Source of the DNA: JADJPG01 sp964491875
Lineage (GTDB): Bacteria > Verrucomicrobiota > Verrucomicrobiia > Limisphaerales > JADJPG01
Assembly (NCBI GenBank): GCA_964491875.1
Contig: CAZBIC010000018.1
Coordinates: 72,063 to 136,062, forward strand
DNA length: 64,000 bases
Direction of reading: 5' to 3'
The notes beneath the pieces were generated by a model. That model did no database searches. It was not told where the DNA came from and was given only the letters and a program-made list of their open reading frames with translations. The position numbers and the translations under genes were made by a program. Shown piece after piece: positions 9,601 to 16,751 of this stretch. The first letter of the stretch is position 1. Every line of letters starts with the position of its first letter.

Positions 9601-10793
9601 GTGCATTGTTGCAGGACATTCCGGACGCCTCGGCGAACTTCACCTTTCGCCTGGTCGAACCGGTGTTCCTCCTCGCGCTCGGACTCGAACGTCACGAGGC
9701 GACCAAGCTCCTTCCCGCCCGCGTCAACAACGTGACGCTGACCTCCGTGATTTCCGATGAAGGCGTGATGTTGACCCAGGTGAAACTGGAACTCGTGCCC
9801 GGCGACAAGCGGCTGCTCAACTTCACGTTGCCCGCCGAGGCGAAGTTCTGGTTCGCGTTTGTGAATCAGAACGGCGTGTGGCCGTGGCGCGAACAGGATC
9901 GAATCCTGATCCCGCTGGAACAACAATCGCGGACAGACAAGGCCACGACGGTCGAGCTGTTTTACTCCAGCCGCATCGGTGCGCCGGGCGGACGAAAACT
10001 CGATCTCTCATTGCTGGGACCGAAATTCGACCTCCCGCTGGAGAACATCACCTGGCAGGTTTATCTGAACGAGAAGTGGCAGCTGGCGGAATGGTCGGGC
10101 ACGCTGCAATTGCAGGAGGACGAGCGTGTGACAACTCCGTTGCTCGTCGACGTGAAGAGCTATCTCGACAATGAAGTCGTCCAGAACCGCGCCAAAACGA
10201 AAGCCGCAGAGGATATGCTCTCGCTGGGCAATACGCTGCTCGAGCGCGGCAATCCCCAGCAGGCGCGCCAGGCGTTCCAGAGCGCCTTTGGCCTGAGCAC
10301 GCACGACAGTGCGTTCAACGAGGATGCCCGTGTGCAATTGCACAACCTCAAGCTTCAGCAGGCGTTGGTCGGCCTCAATGTTCGACAGTCCGCATCCGCC
10401 GGTGAATCAGCACCGGCTCCGGGAAACCTCAAGGATCTCCGCAACCGCAAAGACGTCGCCTACACCCAGCAGGAGGCAAAGCAAATCATCGACGCCAACT
10501 CCGCGGACGACAACGCTGCGCTGATGCGCCTCGCGGAACGAATCATCCAGCAACAGGACGCCGCTGTCACCGCGCCCACGGCCATTCGCGCCTCGATTCC
10601 GCAACAGGGTCGGCTCCTGACCTTCCGCCGCACCGTGCAAATCGACACGACCTCGGACCTTCGCCTCTCGCTGCACACGATCGCGAAACAGGCTGCTTCA
10701 ACGGGGATGCGTGTTGTCATCCTGGCGATGTTGTTTGCGGGATTCATTCTGTTGGCCTGGATGGCCGGAGGCTCGAGTCGGAAGACTTCATAG
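3678..10793 (+). CDS. Giant (~2,370 aa) multi-spanning membrane protein with an internally duplicated beta-rich module; function unknown
   Basis: I do not recognise a named family. ATG 3678 puts a signal peptide (AAILMTLLVSVLGLLAPPPARA) near the N-terminus; an in-frame ATG at 3633 would add 15 polar residues. A ~1,070-residue beta-rich exported domain is followed by about six hydrophobic segments (residues ~1091-1300), a second ~1,000-residue exported-looking domain, a short TPR-like helical stretch (MLSLGNTLLERGNPQQARQ) and a C-terminal membrane helix (~2344-2363). Residues ~742-1022 and ~1808-2095 resemble each other in order (GIQAAFRLSEPAW versus GVLAFRLLQSPW; TLPEGTTLWAATVNG versus TLPAEAKFWFAFVNQ), which indicates an internal duplication. 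It lies 61 bases after the vWFA gene on the same strand, so a three-gene operon with the sigma factor is likely. Role unknown; an envelope complex or sensor is a guess. Confidence 0.7.
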   Translation: MQTYPISLLRSAPGYLRTAHRAAILMTLLVSVLGLLAPPPARAAQAELKNLSLNGGIEDGKARLVIEANLTGLPGDKDKALFATTLQHLLQITREKHLHTVNATFELLQGEPRELSLTLTGDGEIRKVTGEKLLDWSVRQETNGTRALVLRPRKSDKPLTQIAVTIVAERETPSWRNPVQPLTFAPPQTALFNGYLKVETALELDAQPIAPTGLVPMDVKFLPDGMRAESKVGEPEPIAFRFQGSAYTLPLNVTLADPEARRVVLREFQLNGALSDSGAAFTLTAIARVKNPRGGSIALLSGGVALAELERNADWRVRFTNDQFVLMFDKPGDFPVRLRFNAAVRQSGGWNKVDFRVAPSALQPITLAGLAADTQFEFAGAARPDRSGSDFKSFLPPDGAVKLGWKEVRAEVEGKLFYAAEMLAQISISPGLMRQTALIDGKIMQGELNRLVVAVRGQGNVTAVQGANLLSWNVEAGAVAGERRLVIQFNQPQKDAFAVQVQMQTELGAFPQAVEAMRLQPEGATRFAGHFRVVNQGAVRLEVVQSTGLSQISPEQFPESDATKALLATSASQRFAFRFSSGEFALRINADNVLPELSVSQLLAYHLGEAELAIDGEFELDIREAPVREVVLRVPKGFVVARLAAAGLSDYFLREPADQPDAELRLVYGQPIADRQVIQLRLERNGALGQPDWTLPRVEVMKAKSTRGHIAVSADAGFRLTPDRTVALTDIATAFFPRKVAGIQAAFRLSEPAWEAALRVERLPQSIQADVFHLFSIGEGIAYGSSTINYQISGAPVSAFQVALSDEYFNIEFTGKDVRNWQKSTNGYVVQLNTPVSGTYTLLATCERPFKAQGETLTFTGARPLGVQSEQGHTLVVSAYQFQVAPANVSPGLLELETGEVPAEYRLFFDAPILKAYRYTVRPFNLQLALSPLQQGETLGLVVDRAALSTRISKDGEVLTDARYFVKNRGNPHFRLTLPEGTTLWAATVNGATVVPVKDGTSNLIPLPQRADPNAVQTLDLKLASRSKTPARVTALAPVVAAPVLLAEWKLEPDTAQRLTYRSGSLAPAGGVADLSGFAGLARMFSRGDAILQAGLALVLVVFGVWAWRWATRDGTFRFGVRHLGGTLVGLLSVLIATTIFLTLLDTAGRQMQSPPRGLTFLAPVQQSGSALSVEVANVADELTFWSALGFGWPALLALVVWGHALLRQSDGTSVVRVVLGWTLVAWAALRWPNGAGGFVVLVMAFLVVHVLLPSARNLFRVPRRPAPPAEPGPAAATAALILGALLWFSTGTAEAAAPATAASFIKEPAMAESVTQVIRVEEKFALATATVRWHAQKDQVLPLIFEPAVVTRISFPTNALKLVQSFANSKRVQQLIAEQSGTFDIQVQYQLQVVQRDGESGIALPTHHGLVNRLTLTLVDLDVDVTSPNAVSVTQDAVSTNATTTALVLAPAVDSWIGWKPRSRDVKREKAVFFAELFQLYVPAAGVVEGVHQVQLRPAQGELSEVVFDVPGAATVTDVMDAASSAPRSEKRSASPSIIALWRFDPDTRKLRVTLNAPQSRPFTLIVRSQLATGPLPLNQNAGLLSVVGAAGQLGSIGIATGSEVQLDAVAADNFSSINLEDFPAPVLNPLRAQIAGITLRRAFRYADAKGEIGIKASAVEPDVRVETQETLSLSEDRTLLAANVSVAVTRAGIFRLSFLLATNLDVESISGAALSHWTELKAPEGRIITLHLKGKTEGQQQFSVNLAGPGTKATTNYIVPRLTFREAGKQRGQLVIVPEQGMRLQVGTRDGVTQLDPQKSGIRQKGVLAFRLLQSPWSLALGIEQVDAWVQVTSLQHATVTEAQVKVAANLQYQIENTGLKSLRVRVPTNAESVRFRGEQVADFLVVPGSVTNDMQTWEVKLHRRIIGKYLLQATWQTLVPEAATNVPVRGVECLDANLQRGFVTVQSGGRLQVRAQALPAALQPAEWQAIPRALLQDIPDASANFTFRLVEPVFLLALGLERHEATKLLPARVNNVTLTSVISDEGVMLTQVKLELVPGDKRLLNFTLPAEAKFWFAFVNQNGVWPWREQDRILIPLEQQSRTDKATTVELFYSSRIGAPGGRKLDLSLLGPKFDLPLENITWQVYLNEKWQLAEWSGTLQLQEDERVTTPLLVDVKSYLDNEVVQNRAKTKAAEDMLSLGNTLLERGNPQQARQAFQSAFGLSTHDSAFNEDARVQLHNLKLQQALVGLNVRQSASAGESAPAPGNLKDLRNRKDVAYTQQEAKQIIDANSADDNAALMRLAERIIQQQDAAVTAPTAIRASIPQQGRLLTFRRTVQIDTTSDLRLSLHTIAKQAASTGMRVVILAMLFAGFILLAWMAGGSSRKTS

Positions 10794-10800
10794 GCGCCGC

Positions 10801-10832
10801 ACCGTTTTGCGGGAACACTGCCTGCAAACGGT
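10801..10832 (+). terminator. Hairpin directly after the giant-protein gene
   Basis: An ACCGTTT/AAACGGT stem continues as GCGGG/CCTGC around a single bulged T, giving about 12 pairs with a 7-base loop. It begins 8 bases after the stop codon. There is no downstream T-run, so it could be a Rho-assisted end or a 3' stabilising hairpin rather than a classical intrinsic terminator. Confidence 0.45.
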
Positions 10833-11039
10833 GGACAATAAGTGAGCCGGAGTTTCTCCGAAGCCAGAACTGGCTGCGGGAGCGCGCAGACGGTCGGCTG
10901 AATCCAAACGCCAAAAAGAGAATGGCTTTTCCCCGTCGACTGTTGCTACGTTTCGTCGACCCAGCGACAAGGTTTTGTCGAACAAAGTTTAGCGACGGGT
11001 AATCACTGTACAAGGATGCTCACAATCTGCGACCAGCGT

Positions 11040-14000
11040 ATGAACTACATCACTTATGTTCTTGGAGTTTTCTGCGCGTTGTCATGGATGCTGGCCGGCG
11101 CCGGCTTGGCTCAGGCTCAACCAAGTTTGCGAGTAGAGCCGCAGACGCTCGTTTTCGATTCCGTCGGCAATCGGACCATCTATGTGGAGCTCGACTGGAT
11201 GGAAGCGCCCGACCATTCCCACAAGCCATCGCAGGAAGTGCTCGACCGTATTGTGCGCACGTTCGCCGCCGAGGGCTACAGCATCGTGATCGAGTTGGGC
11301 AATGCGATTCCTCATCAGGATAACCTCGAGATCACCGGCAGTCCTTCTGGTTCGCCTGATATCCAGGCCATCCGGAACGAACATTTCGCTCATCGGTTCG
11401 ACCCTCGGTACTTCTACAGCATCTGGGCTCACCGGTATAACGACACCGGCAGTTCTGGGATTGCGGATCTCCCCGGTCGCATTCATCTGGTCACACTGGG
11501 ATCGTTTCCAGGACAAGTAGGCACCTTTGCCCACCAGGTGGGGACGTTTATTCATGAGTTCGGCCACAACCTCGGTCAACGGCACGGAGGCGCGGATCAT
11601 TCGAACTATAAACCCAATTATGTCAGCGTGATGAACTATCACTTTCAGCTGAGCGGAATTGGACCGGTGCTCCAGGCGCTTGGCCTGGTGAATGGCTCCC
11701 AAGGTTTCAATGACTTCGGCTATTCTCACGGAGCGCTCCCACCCCTGAATGAAAACAGCCTGGACGAGCGCGTGGGGATTGGCTTGGGACGGGCAGTGGA
11801 TTGGAACTGCGACGGCGACGCGACGGACTTCAATTTCGCCCGGGATCTTCAGGAGAATGGAAATTGGTGTTCGCCGTCGACCAGCCTGTCCATTCTGTCG
11901 GACTTCGACAATTGGACGAGTATCAACGACTTCATTCCGGCAGGCGCTTTTAGATCTGCCAGTTTTGAGGCCGCACCTTCGGAACCTTCGGAGACTTGCA
12001 TCGACTGGGAACAGCATCAGGCGATGCTGCGTGAGCTTGGGCCCTTGGCTGAACCATCGCCGCCGCCCGCCGCCAGAATCTCCGCCGCTGCTGGCGACTC
12101 CGGCCCGGGCTTCATGATCTACAACGACGGGACAGCGAATCTGACGGTGAGCGCGATTAACAGAGTGACTCCGGCGGCCTGGATCGGGTGGACGCCGCAA
12201 CCGCCATTTGTCATCCCCCCAGGTGGGTCGCGACTGGTGGTTGTCACGGTCGATTTCACCCAGGCTCCGGTCGGTACCAGCACGCGCGAGCTTGCGATTG
12301 CTTCAAACGATCCAGACGGAGGCACAAACGTCAGCGTGGTCGTTGTGAACCAGGCCTCCACGGCGAATCTCTTCGTCCGCCAAAGAGAGAGCGCCGATCC
12401 GGCGTCCATCACTTGTCCGCTAACTTACACACTCGAGGTCGGCAATCGGGGGCCTACGGGGGCGACCGGCGTGCTGGTGACCAATGAACTTCCAGCGGGC
12501 GTGACCTTTGATTCCGTCACGAGCTCGCAGGGGACGGTTACCCGGAACGGTTCCATCATTGTCGCGGATCTGGGGACAATCCCGTTCGCCAGCAACGCCA
12601 CCGTCAGCATCACCGTGATCCCGACCAGAACATCGTCATTGACGAACCGCGCAGAGGTTACGTCTGCACAGACCGATCCCGATCCGACGGATAATATCGC
12701 GATCGAAACGACCACCGCCTTTGTGGATAACACGGGGCCGGTCCTTCTGGCGGCGGCGGCGGAACCTGACGGCCGTTCGGTGATTTTGACCTTCTCGGAG
12801 CCAATCTCTCCGACGGGTCTTAATCTCGATCGATACTCGGTGATGGACGGCGCCACCAACTTGGTGCCGGTGGAAACGGTGCAGGCGGGTCCGTTGCCAA
12901 ACCGGGTCGAGCTCAAGCTAAATCTCCTGACCCGCATGGGGCCTTTCGCGGTCCGCGTCACCAACATCACGGACTGCATCGGCAATCCGACGCCGCCGAC
13001 TGCCGGAGACGTTTACGTCGCGTTGCCCTCCTTTACTTTCGTGGCCGCCGGTTCTTCGTGGAAGTATCTCGACAATGGCTCCGACCAGGGTGTCGCGTGG
13101 CGCGGACTGGCTTTTGACGATCGCAACTGGTCCACCGGCCCGGCCCAGTTGGGCTACGGGGATGGCGACGAACAAACCGAAATCGGCTTTGGCGGAAATC
13201 CCAACGCCAAGTTTATCACCACTTACTTCAGGAAGACGTTTGTGCTGGAGGACGCGACCAAGCTGACGAATGCCGTCATTCATCTTTTGCGCGACGATGG
13301 TGCCGCCGCTTACCTGAATGGAACGCAGGTGGTGCGCAGCAACCTCGCGGCGAACGCCACCAGCACCACTCCCGCGGCGAGCTCGATAAGTCAGGAGGAC
13401 GAAACCGCTTTCTTCTCCACCCGGATAAACAGCGGACTGCTGCAAACTGGCACCAACGTCCTCGCCGTCGAAGTCCACCAGTCCTCCGCGACAAGTTCGG
13501 ATCTTAGCTTTGATTTGGCGCTGACGGCCGAGCTTCGGCTCGCGGCGGTGAGACCCGCAATTGTCCAGCATCCTGAAAGCCAGATGGCTTTGGTGGGAGA
13601 CACCGTCTCATTCAGCGTCGCAGCGACCGGAACGCCTCCGTTGCACTACCGTTGGCGATTCAACAACAGCTTCCTTCCATCCATCCAGCCGCAGACATCG
13701 ACCCTCACACTTACCAATGTTCAGCTGACGAACGCCGGTCTCTACACCGTCCTCGTCACCAACAGCGCGAGCGCCGTGGGAGTCCTGAGCGGGCGCGGGA
13801 CACTCCAAATCATGACTGATGGCGATGGTGATCGAATGGGTGATGCGTGGGAAGTTCAGCACGGATTCAATACCAACGACGTGTCAGACGCTGTCGGCGA
13901 TGTGGATGAAGACGGCACGAGCAATCGTGAAGAATTCCTGGCTGGCACCGACCCTCGCGACCCCGGAAGCTTCCTGAAAATCGATTCGATCGCGGCGCTG

Positions 14001-14201
14001 ACGAACTCGATTCGCCTTGGGTTCACAGCAGTTTCTAATCGCAGCTACAGCGTCCTCTATCGCGAGAGTTCCGCGGTCGCTCCGTGGCGACGTCTTACGA
14101 ATTCTCCGGGCCTCGCCACCAACCGGATCGAAACCATTCTCGATGTGCAGGGAACGAACCGGCATCGCTGGTACCGGCTGGTCACACCGAAGGTGCCTTA
14201 A
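11040..14201 (+). CDS. Secreted metzincin-like zinc protease with DUF11, Ig-like and calcium-binding C-terminal modules
   Basis: 1,053 residues from ATG 11040, which gives a good signal peptide (NYITYVLGVFCALSWMLAGAGLAQAQ); ATG 11016 would add eight residues. The zinc site is the extended metzincin form HEFGHNLGQRHGG (H172, E173, H176, H182), followed by a Met-turn candidate VSVMNY (M198). Downstream come a choice-of-anchor-like stretch, a DUF11-type repeat (TYTLEVGNRGPTGATGVLVTN), a galactose-binding-like region (SWKYLDNGSDQGVAWRG), an Ig-like repeat (PESQMALVGDTVSFSV) and an Asp-rich thrombospondin-3-like calcium segment (DGDGDRMGDAWE, DVDEDGTSNREEF). A polysaccharide- or protein-degrading exoenzyme is plausible. 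The gene stands alone between the vWFA locus and an IS remnant. Zinc protease: confident; substrate: unknown. Confidence 0.82.
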   Translation: MNYITYVLGVFCALSWMLAGAGLAQAQPSLRVEPQTLVFDSVGNRTIYVELDWMEAPDHSHKPSQEVLDRIVRTFAAEGYSIVIELGNAIPHQDNLEITGSPSGSPDIQAIRNEHFAHRFDPRYFYSIWAHRYNDTGSSGIADLPGRIHLVTLGSFPGQVGTFAHQVGTFIHEFGHNLGQRHGGADHSNYKPNYVSVMNYHFQLSGIGPVLQALGLVNGSQGFNDFGYSHGALPPLNENSLDERVGIGLGRAVDWNCDGDATDFNFARDLQENGNWCSPSTSLSILSDFDNWTSINDFIPAGAFRSASFEAAPSEPSETCIDWEQHQAMLRELGPLAEPSPPPAARISAAAGDSGPGFMIYNDGTANLTVSAINRVTPAAWIGWTPQPPFVIPPGGSRLVVVTVDFTQAPVGTSTRELAIASNDPDGGTNVSVVVVNQASTANLFVRQRESADPASITCPLTYTLEVGNRGPTGATGVLVTNELPAGVTFDSVTSSQGTVTRNGSIIVADLGTIPFASNATVSITVIPTRTSSLTNRAEVTSAQTDPDPTDNIAIETTTAFVDNTGPVLLAAAAEPDGRSVILTFSEPISPTGLNLDRYSVMDGATNLVPVETVQAGPLPNRVELKLNLLTRMGPFAVRVTNITDCIGNPTPPTAGDVYVALPSFTFVAAGSSWKYLDNGSDQGVAWRGLAFDDRNWSTGPAQLGYGDGDEQTEIGFGGNPNAKFITTYFRKTFVLEDATKLTNAVIHLLRDDGAAAYLNGTQVVRSNLAANATSTTPAASSISQEDETAFFSTRINSGLLQTGTNVLAVEVHQSSATSSDLSFDLALTAELRLAAVRPAIVQHPESQMALVGDTVSFSVAATGTPPLHYRWRFNNSFLPSIQPQTSTLTLTNVQLTNAGLYTVLVTNSASAVGVLSGRGTLQIMTDGDGDRMGDAWEVQHGFNTNDVSDAVGDVDEDGTSNREEFLAGTDPRDPGSFLKIDSIAALTNSIRLGFTAVSNRSYSVLYRESSAVAPWRRLTNSPGLATNRIETILDVQGTNRHRWYRLVTPKVP

Positions 14202-14278
14202 TCCGTTCCGATGCGCCAAACCGCCTGACCCCATGCGCAGTTGTTTCGCCCCTCTCGAAAATGTGACATGGAGATCCT

Positions 14279-14978
14279 GATACCGAGCGGTCCCACGTTC
14301 CGCTCTCAAAATGGCTGAGGGCTTTGTTTCTTCTGGGCCCGTCCAAGAAATCCCTCAGTGCTAGTCAGATTCACCGGATGATCGGCGTGACCTACAGGAC
14401 GGCCTGGTTCATGTATCATCGAATTCGTTTTGCGATGACACGCAATCAGGGGCGGAGCCGAGGTTGCAGTGGACGGTGGAGGTGGACGAGACATTCGTGG
14501 GCCCCAGAGCCAGGCCCAAGACGCCCGTGGTCGCGCTCATCGAGCGCTGTGGTCTGGCCCGCGTGAAAGTGATTGCCTCGGTCACGCAAAAGAACCTCGG
14601 CGCGGCGTTGGGTGAATGCGTGAGCCGTGAAGCCACGGTGAACACGGACGAGCACCCCGGCTACAAGAACCCGTTGAAGCACTGGAAAGAACATAACACG
14701 GTCCCTCACTCGCGCGGAGAATACCAGCGCCACAACCAGGATGGTTCGAGGGCCTCGACCAATACGGCCGAATCGATCTTTTCCCTGTTCAAACGAGCCA
14801 TCATCAGAGCCTGGCATCACATCTCCGGGAGCACCTGGCCCGCTACGCCAACGAATTCGCCTTCCGCTGGAACACGCGCCACGACACCGATGGCCAGCGC
14901 CTGGGAAAGTTTCTCCAGCGGATCGAGGGCAAACGGCTCACTTATCGCCAGGCCTCCCTCCCTTTATGCGTTTGTTAA
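14279..14978 (+). pseudogene. Decayed IS1595-family (ISXO2-like) transposase
   Basis: Three reading frames are needed to follow one transposase. Frame 2 (about 14279-14445) has VPLSKWLRALFLLG then ASQIHRMIGVTYRTAWFMYH, typical of the region preceding the DDE core. Frame 1 (about 14464-14820) carries TVEVDETFVG with the first catalytic Asp, NTDEHPGY, and TNTAESIFSLFKRAI. Frame 3 (14826-14978) restores REHLARYANEFAFRWN and ends at TAA 14976-14978. The N-terminal zinc-ribbon is missing. At least two frameshifts plus the truncation make it non-functional. I could not find terminal inverted repeats. It sits immediately upstream of nuoB. Confidence 0.85.
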
Positions 14979-15285
14979 GGATATAATCCCGAATAGTGGA
15001 GTAACCATAACTGGTGACTGGCTGGGGAAGGAGATTCGGTTACTTTGACGACGTGTTACACGCTTGGTTCTCAGGTGTATTTGTGTGAAGAGGCCGGACC
15101 TGTTGTCCGGCCTTTCGTTTTTTCCAAGGGGTGGTTTTCCGGCGGCGGGTGGCCATGAAGCGGGCAAATCACGGTCACAAGGCTGGCTTGTGAAAAAATT
15201 CACGAATTAACCTTGCCTGACTTTTTTTGGCTGATTAGCTTCCCAAAGTTGGTCGGCGCGGTCTTCCTCCGGGGCGCCTCTCCTT
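14979..15285. other. Intergenic region between IS remnant and nuoB
   Basis: 307 bases without a credible gene. It contains a strong intrinsic terminator (15091-15123) and a short GTGAA/TTCAC inverted repeat (15190-15203) in an AT-rich patch ahead of nuoB. The nuo promoter is probably here, but no -35/-10 pair was convincing. nuoA, which normally precedes nuoB, is not present. Confidence 0.6.
15091..15123 (+). terminator. Intrinsic terminator
   Basis: A perfect 9-bp stem AGGCCGGAC/GTCCGGCCT with a 5-base loop CTGTT is followed by TTCGTTTTTT. No intact gene ends just upstream, so it terminates either the vanished IS-borne gene, an unannotated small RNA starting after ~14980, or the transcript of a gene removed by the IS insertion. 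It insulates nuoB from upstream transcription. Confidence 0.85.
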
Positions 15286-15840
15286 ATGCAGAACAACGCT
15301 GAATTCGGCTATAATTCGAAAATCGAAGGCGACGTCATTGTGACGCGGGTCGATGCGGCTTTGAACTGGTTCCGCAAGAATTCCCTGTGGCCGATGCCGA
15401 TGGGGCTGGCGTGTTGCGCGATTGAGTTGATGGCATCAGGTGCGAGCCGGTTTGATATTTCGCGGTTTGGTTCGGAGGTGATGCGGTTTTCGCCCCGTCA
15501 GTCAGATGTAATGATCGTGGCGGGGACGGTGACTTACAAGATGGCGCTGTCCGTGAAGCGGATCTACGACCAGATGGCGGAGCCGAAGTGGGTAATCGCG
15601 ATGGGCGCATGCGCTTCGACGGGCGGTATGTATCGCAGCTACGCGGTGCTGCAGGGTGTGGACAACATCATCCCCGTGGATGTGTATGTGGCGGGTTGCC
15701 CGCCCCGGCCGGAGTCTTTGCTCGACGCGTTGGTGAAGATGCAGAACAAGGTGGCCCGCCAGCCGGTCGTGGAGGAACTGGAGATTACCAACATCCTTCG
15801 CGCAAAGAAGGATCGCCGGTCAAAGGTTAGCGCCACCTGA
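15286..15840 (+). CDS. nuoB: NADH-quinone oxidoreductase subunit B
   Basis: 184 residues, normal length. This peripheral-arm subunit holds cluster N2, the last iron-sulfur centre before quinone. The four expected ligands are visible: adjacent C43-C44 (GLACCAIELMA), C109 (MGACASTGG) and C138 (VAGCPPRPE). It is the first gene of the nuo run in this window. The usual upstream partner nuoA is absent, replaced by a terminator and an IS1595 remnant. nuoC begins 41 bases downstream. Confidence 0.97.
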   Translation: MQNNAEFGYNSKIEGDVIVTRVDAALNWFRKNSLWPMPMGLACCAIELMASGASRFDISRFGSEVMRFSPRQSDVMIVAGTVTYKMALSVKRIYDQMAEPKWVIAMGACASTGGMYRSYAVLQGVDNIIPVDVYVAGCPPRPESLLDALVKMQNKVARQPVVEELEITNILRAKKDRRSKVSAT

Positions 15841-15881
15841 ACGACGCTCTCCACGCTCAACTCATACGAATCTAAGCAACC

Positions 15882-16457
15882 GTGTCCGCCATTGAATCAG
15901 CCCAGAAGTTGAAAGCGCAGTTCGGAGATTTTATCTCCGAGCCGAGCGAGTTTCGTGGTGAAACGACGGTCAAGATTACCGACGCCGAAAAAATCGCCGA
16001 CGTGTGCGCCTTCGCAAAGAAGGATCTAGGGTTCGATTACCTGATCGACATCAGCAGCGTGGACAATTACGGCGAAGACCCGCGTTGGACGGTGGTTTAC
16101 GAGCTGAGCAAGCTCGCCGGGAACATCCATCTGCGCCTGAAGACGGACGTGAGCGAGGAGAAGTCCGAGCTGCCGACGGTGACGGGCGTGTGGCGCACGG
16201 CGGACTGGCACGAGCGCGAGATTTACGACATGATGGGCGTCCGCTTTCGTGGGCATCCCGACCTGCGCCGCATCCTGATGTGGGAGGGTTATCCCTATTT
16301 CCCGCTACGAAAGGATTTCCCGCTGGCCGGCAAGCCGAGCGAGATGCCGGACGTGGCGTTCAGCAAGCCCGCGCCGCTCGAAGGCGGTCCGTTTGTGACG
16401 GTCGCTGGCGGCAAAGATTCCCTAGCCCGCGAGCCGCGAGTGCGGACGCCGGAGTAG
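15882..16457 (+). CDS. nuoC: NADH-quinone oxidoreductase subunit C (30 kDa subunit)
   Basis: 191 residues from a GTG start. It has the diagnostic 30-kDa signature ADWHEREIYDMMGVRFRGHP followed by LRRILMWEGYP. It is a peripheral-arm subunit near the quinone site that pairs with NuoD. Here C and D are separate proteins, not the fused NuoCD of enterics. The C-terminal ~30 residues after FPLAGKPSEMP are a poorly conserved tail. The next gene starts four bases after its stop. Confidence 0.95.
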   Translation: MSAIESAQKLKAQFGDFISEPSEFRGETTVKITDAEKIADVCAFAKKDLGFDYLIDISSVDNYGEDPRWTVVYELSKLAGNIHLRLKTDVSEEKSELPTVTGVWRTADWHEREIYDMMGVRFRGHPDLRRILMWEGYPYFPLRKDFPLAGKPSEMPDVAFSKPAPLEGGPFVTVAGGKDSLAREPRVRTPE

Positions 16458-16461
16458 CCGC

Positions 16462-16737
16462 ATGGAGCTTCCGGAAGACAAGCGAGCAGCGATTCTGGAA
16501 GCAATCTACGGCGGTTCACCGCGCAAGATCGAAGCGATCAAGCTGGTGCGCGAAGCGACAGGGTGCGGCTTGAAGGAAGCGAAAGAGTTTGTCGAGAAGC
16601 TCGGCGCGGAACTCTACGCGAAAGAGCCGGCGAGATTTACCGCGGCACCGACGGGCAAGAGTGGTTGCGTGGGTGTGGTGATGCTGGTCGCGGTGATTTT
16701 CGGTGTGGCAGCGATAGTGGTGAAGATGTTGGTCTGA
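16462..16737 (+). CDS. Small membrane protein with a ribosomal L7/L12 C-terminal-like domain
   Basis: 91 residues. Residues ~22-49 (KIEAIKLVREATGCGLKEAK) closely resemble the helix-turn-helix core of the ribosomal protein L7/L12 C-terminal domain, the part that contacts translation GTPases. A short linker leads to a C-terminal hydrophobic helix (about 69-91, VGVVMLVAVIFGVAAIVV) that would anchor it in the membrane with the domain cytosolic. It lies four bases after nuoC and 14 before nuoD, so it is co-transcribed with complex I. It is not a known complex I subunit. Similar stand-alone L7/L12-CTD-like membrane proteins are usually annotated as hypothetical. An assembly factor, accessory subunit or passenger gene are all possible. 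Confidence 0.75.
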   Translation: MELPEDKRAAILEAIYGGSPRKIEAIKLVREATGCGLKEAKEFVEKLGAELYAKEPARFTAAPTGKSGCVGVVMLVAVIFGVAAIVVKMLV

Positions 16738-16751
16738 GATTTTTTCAGCGA

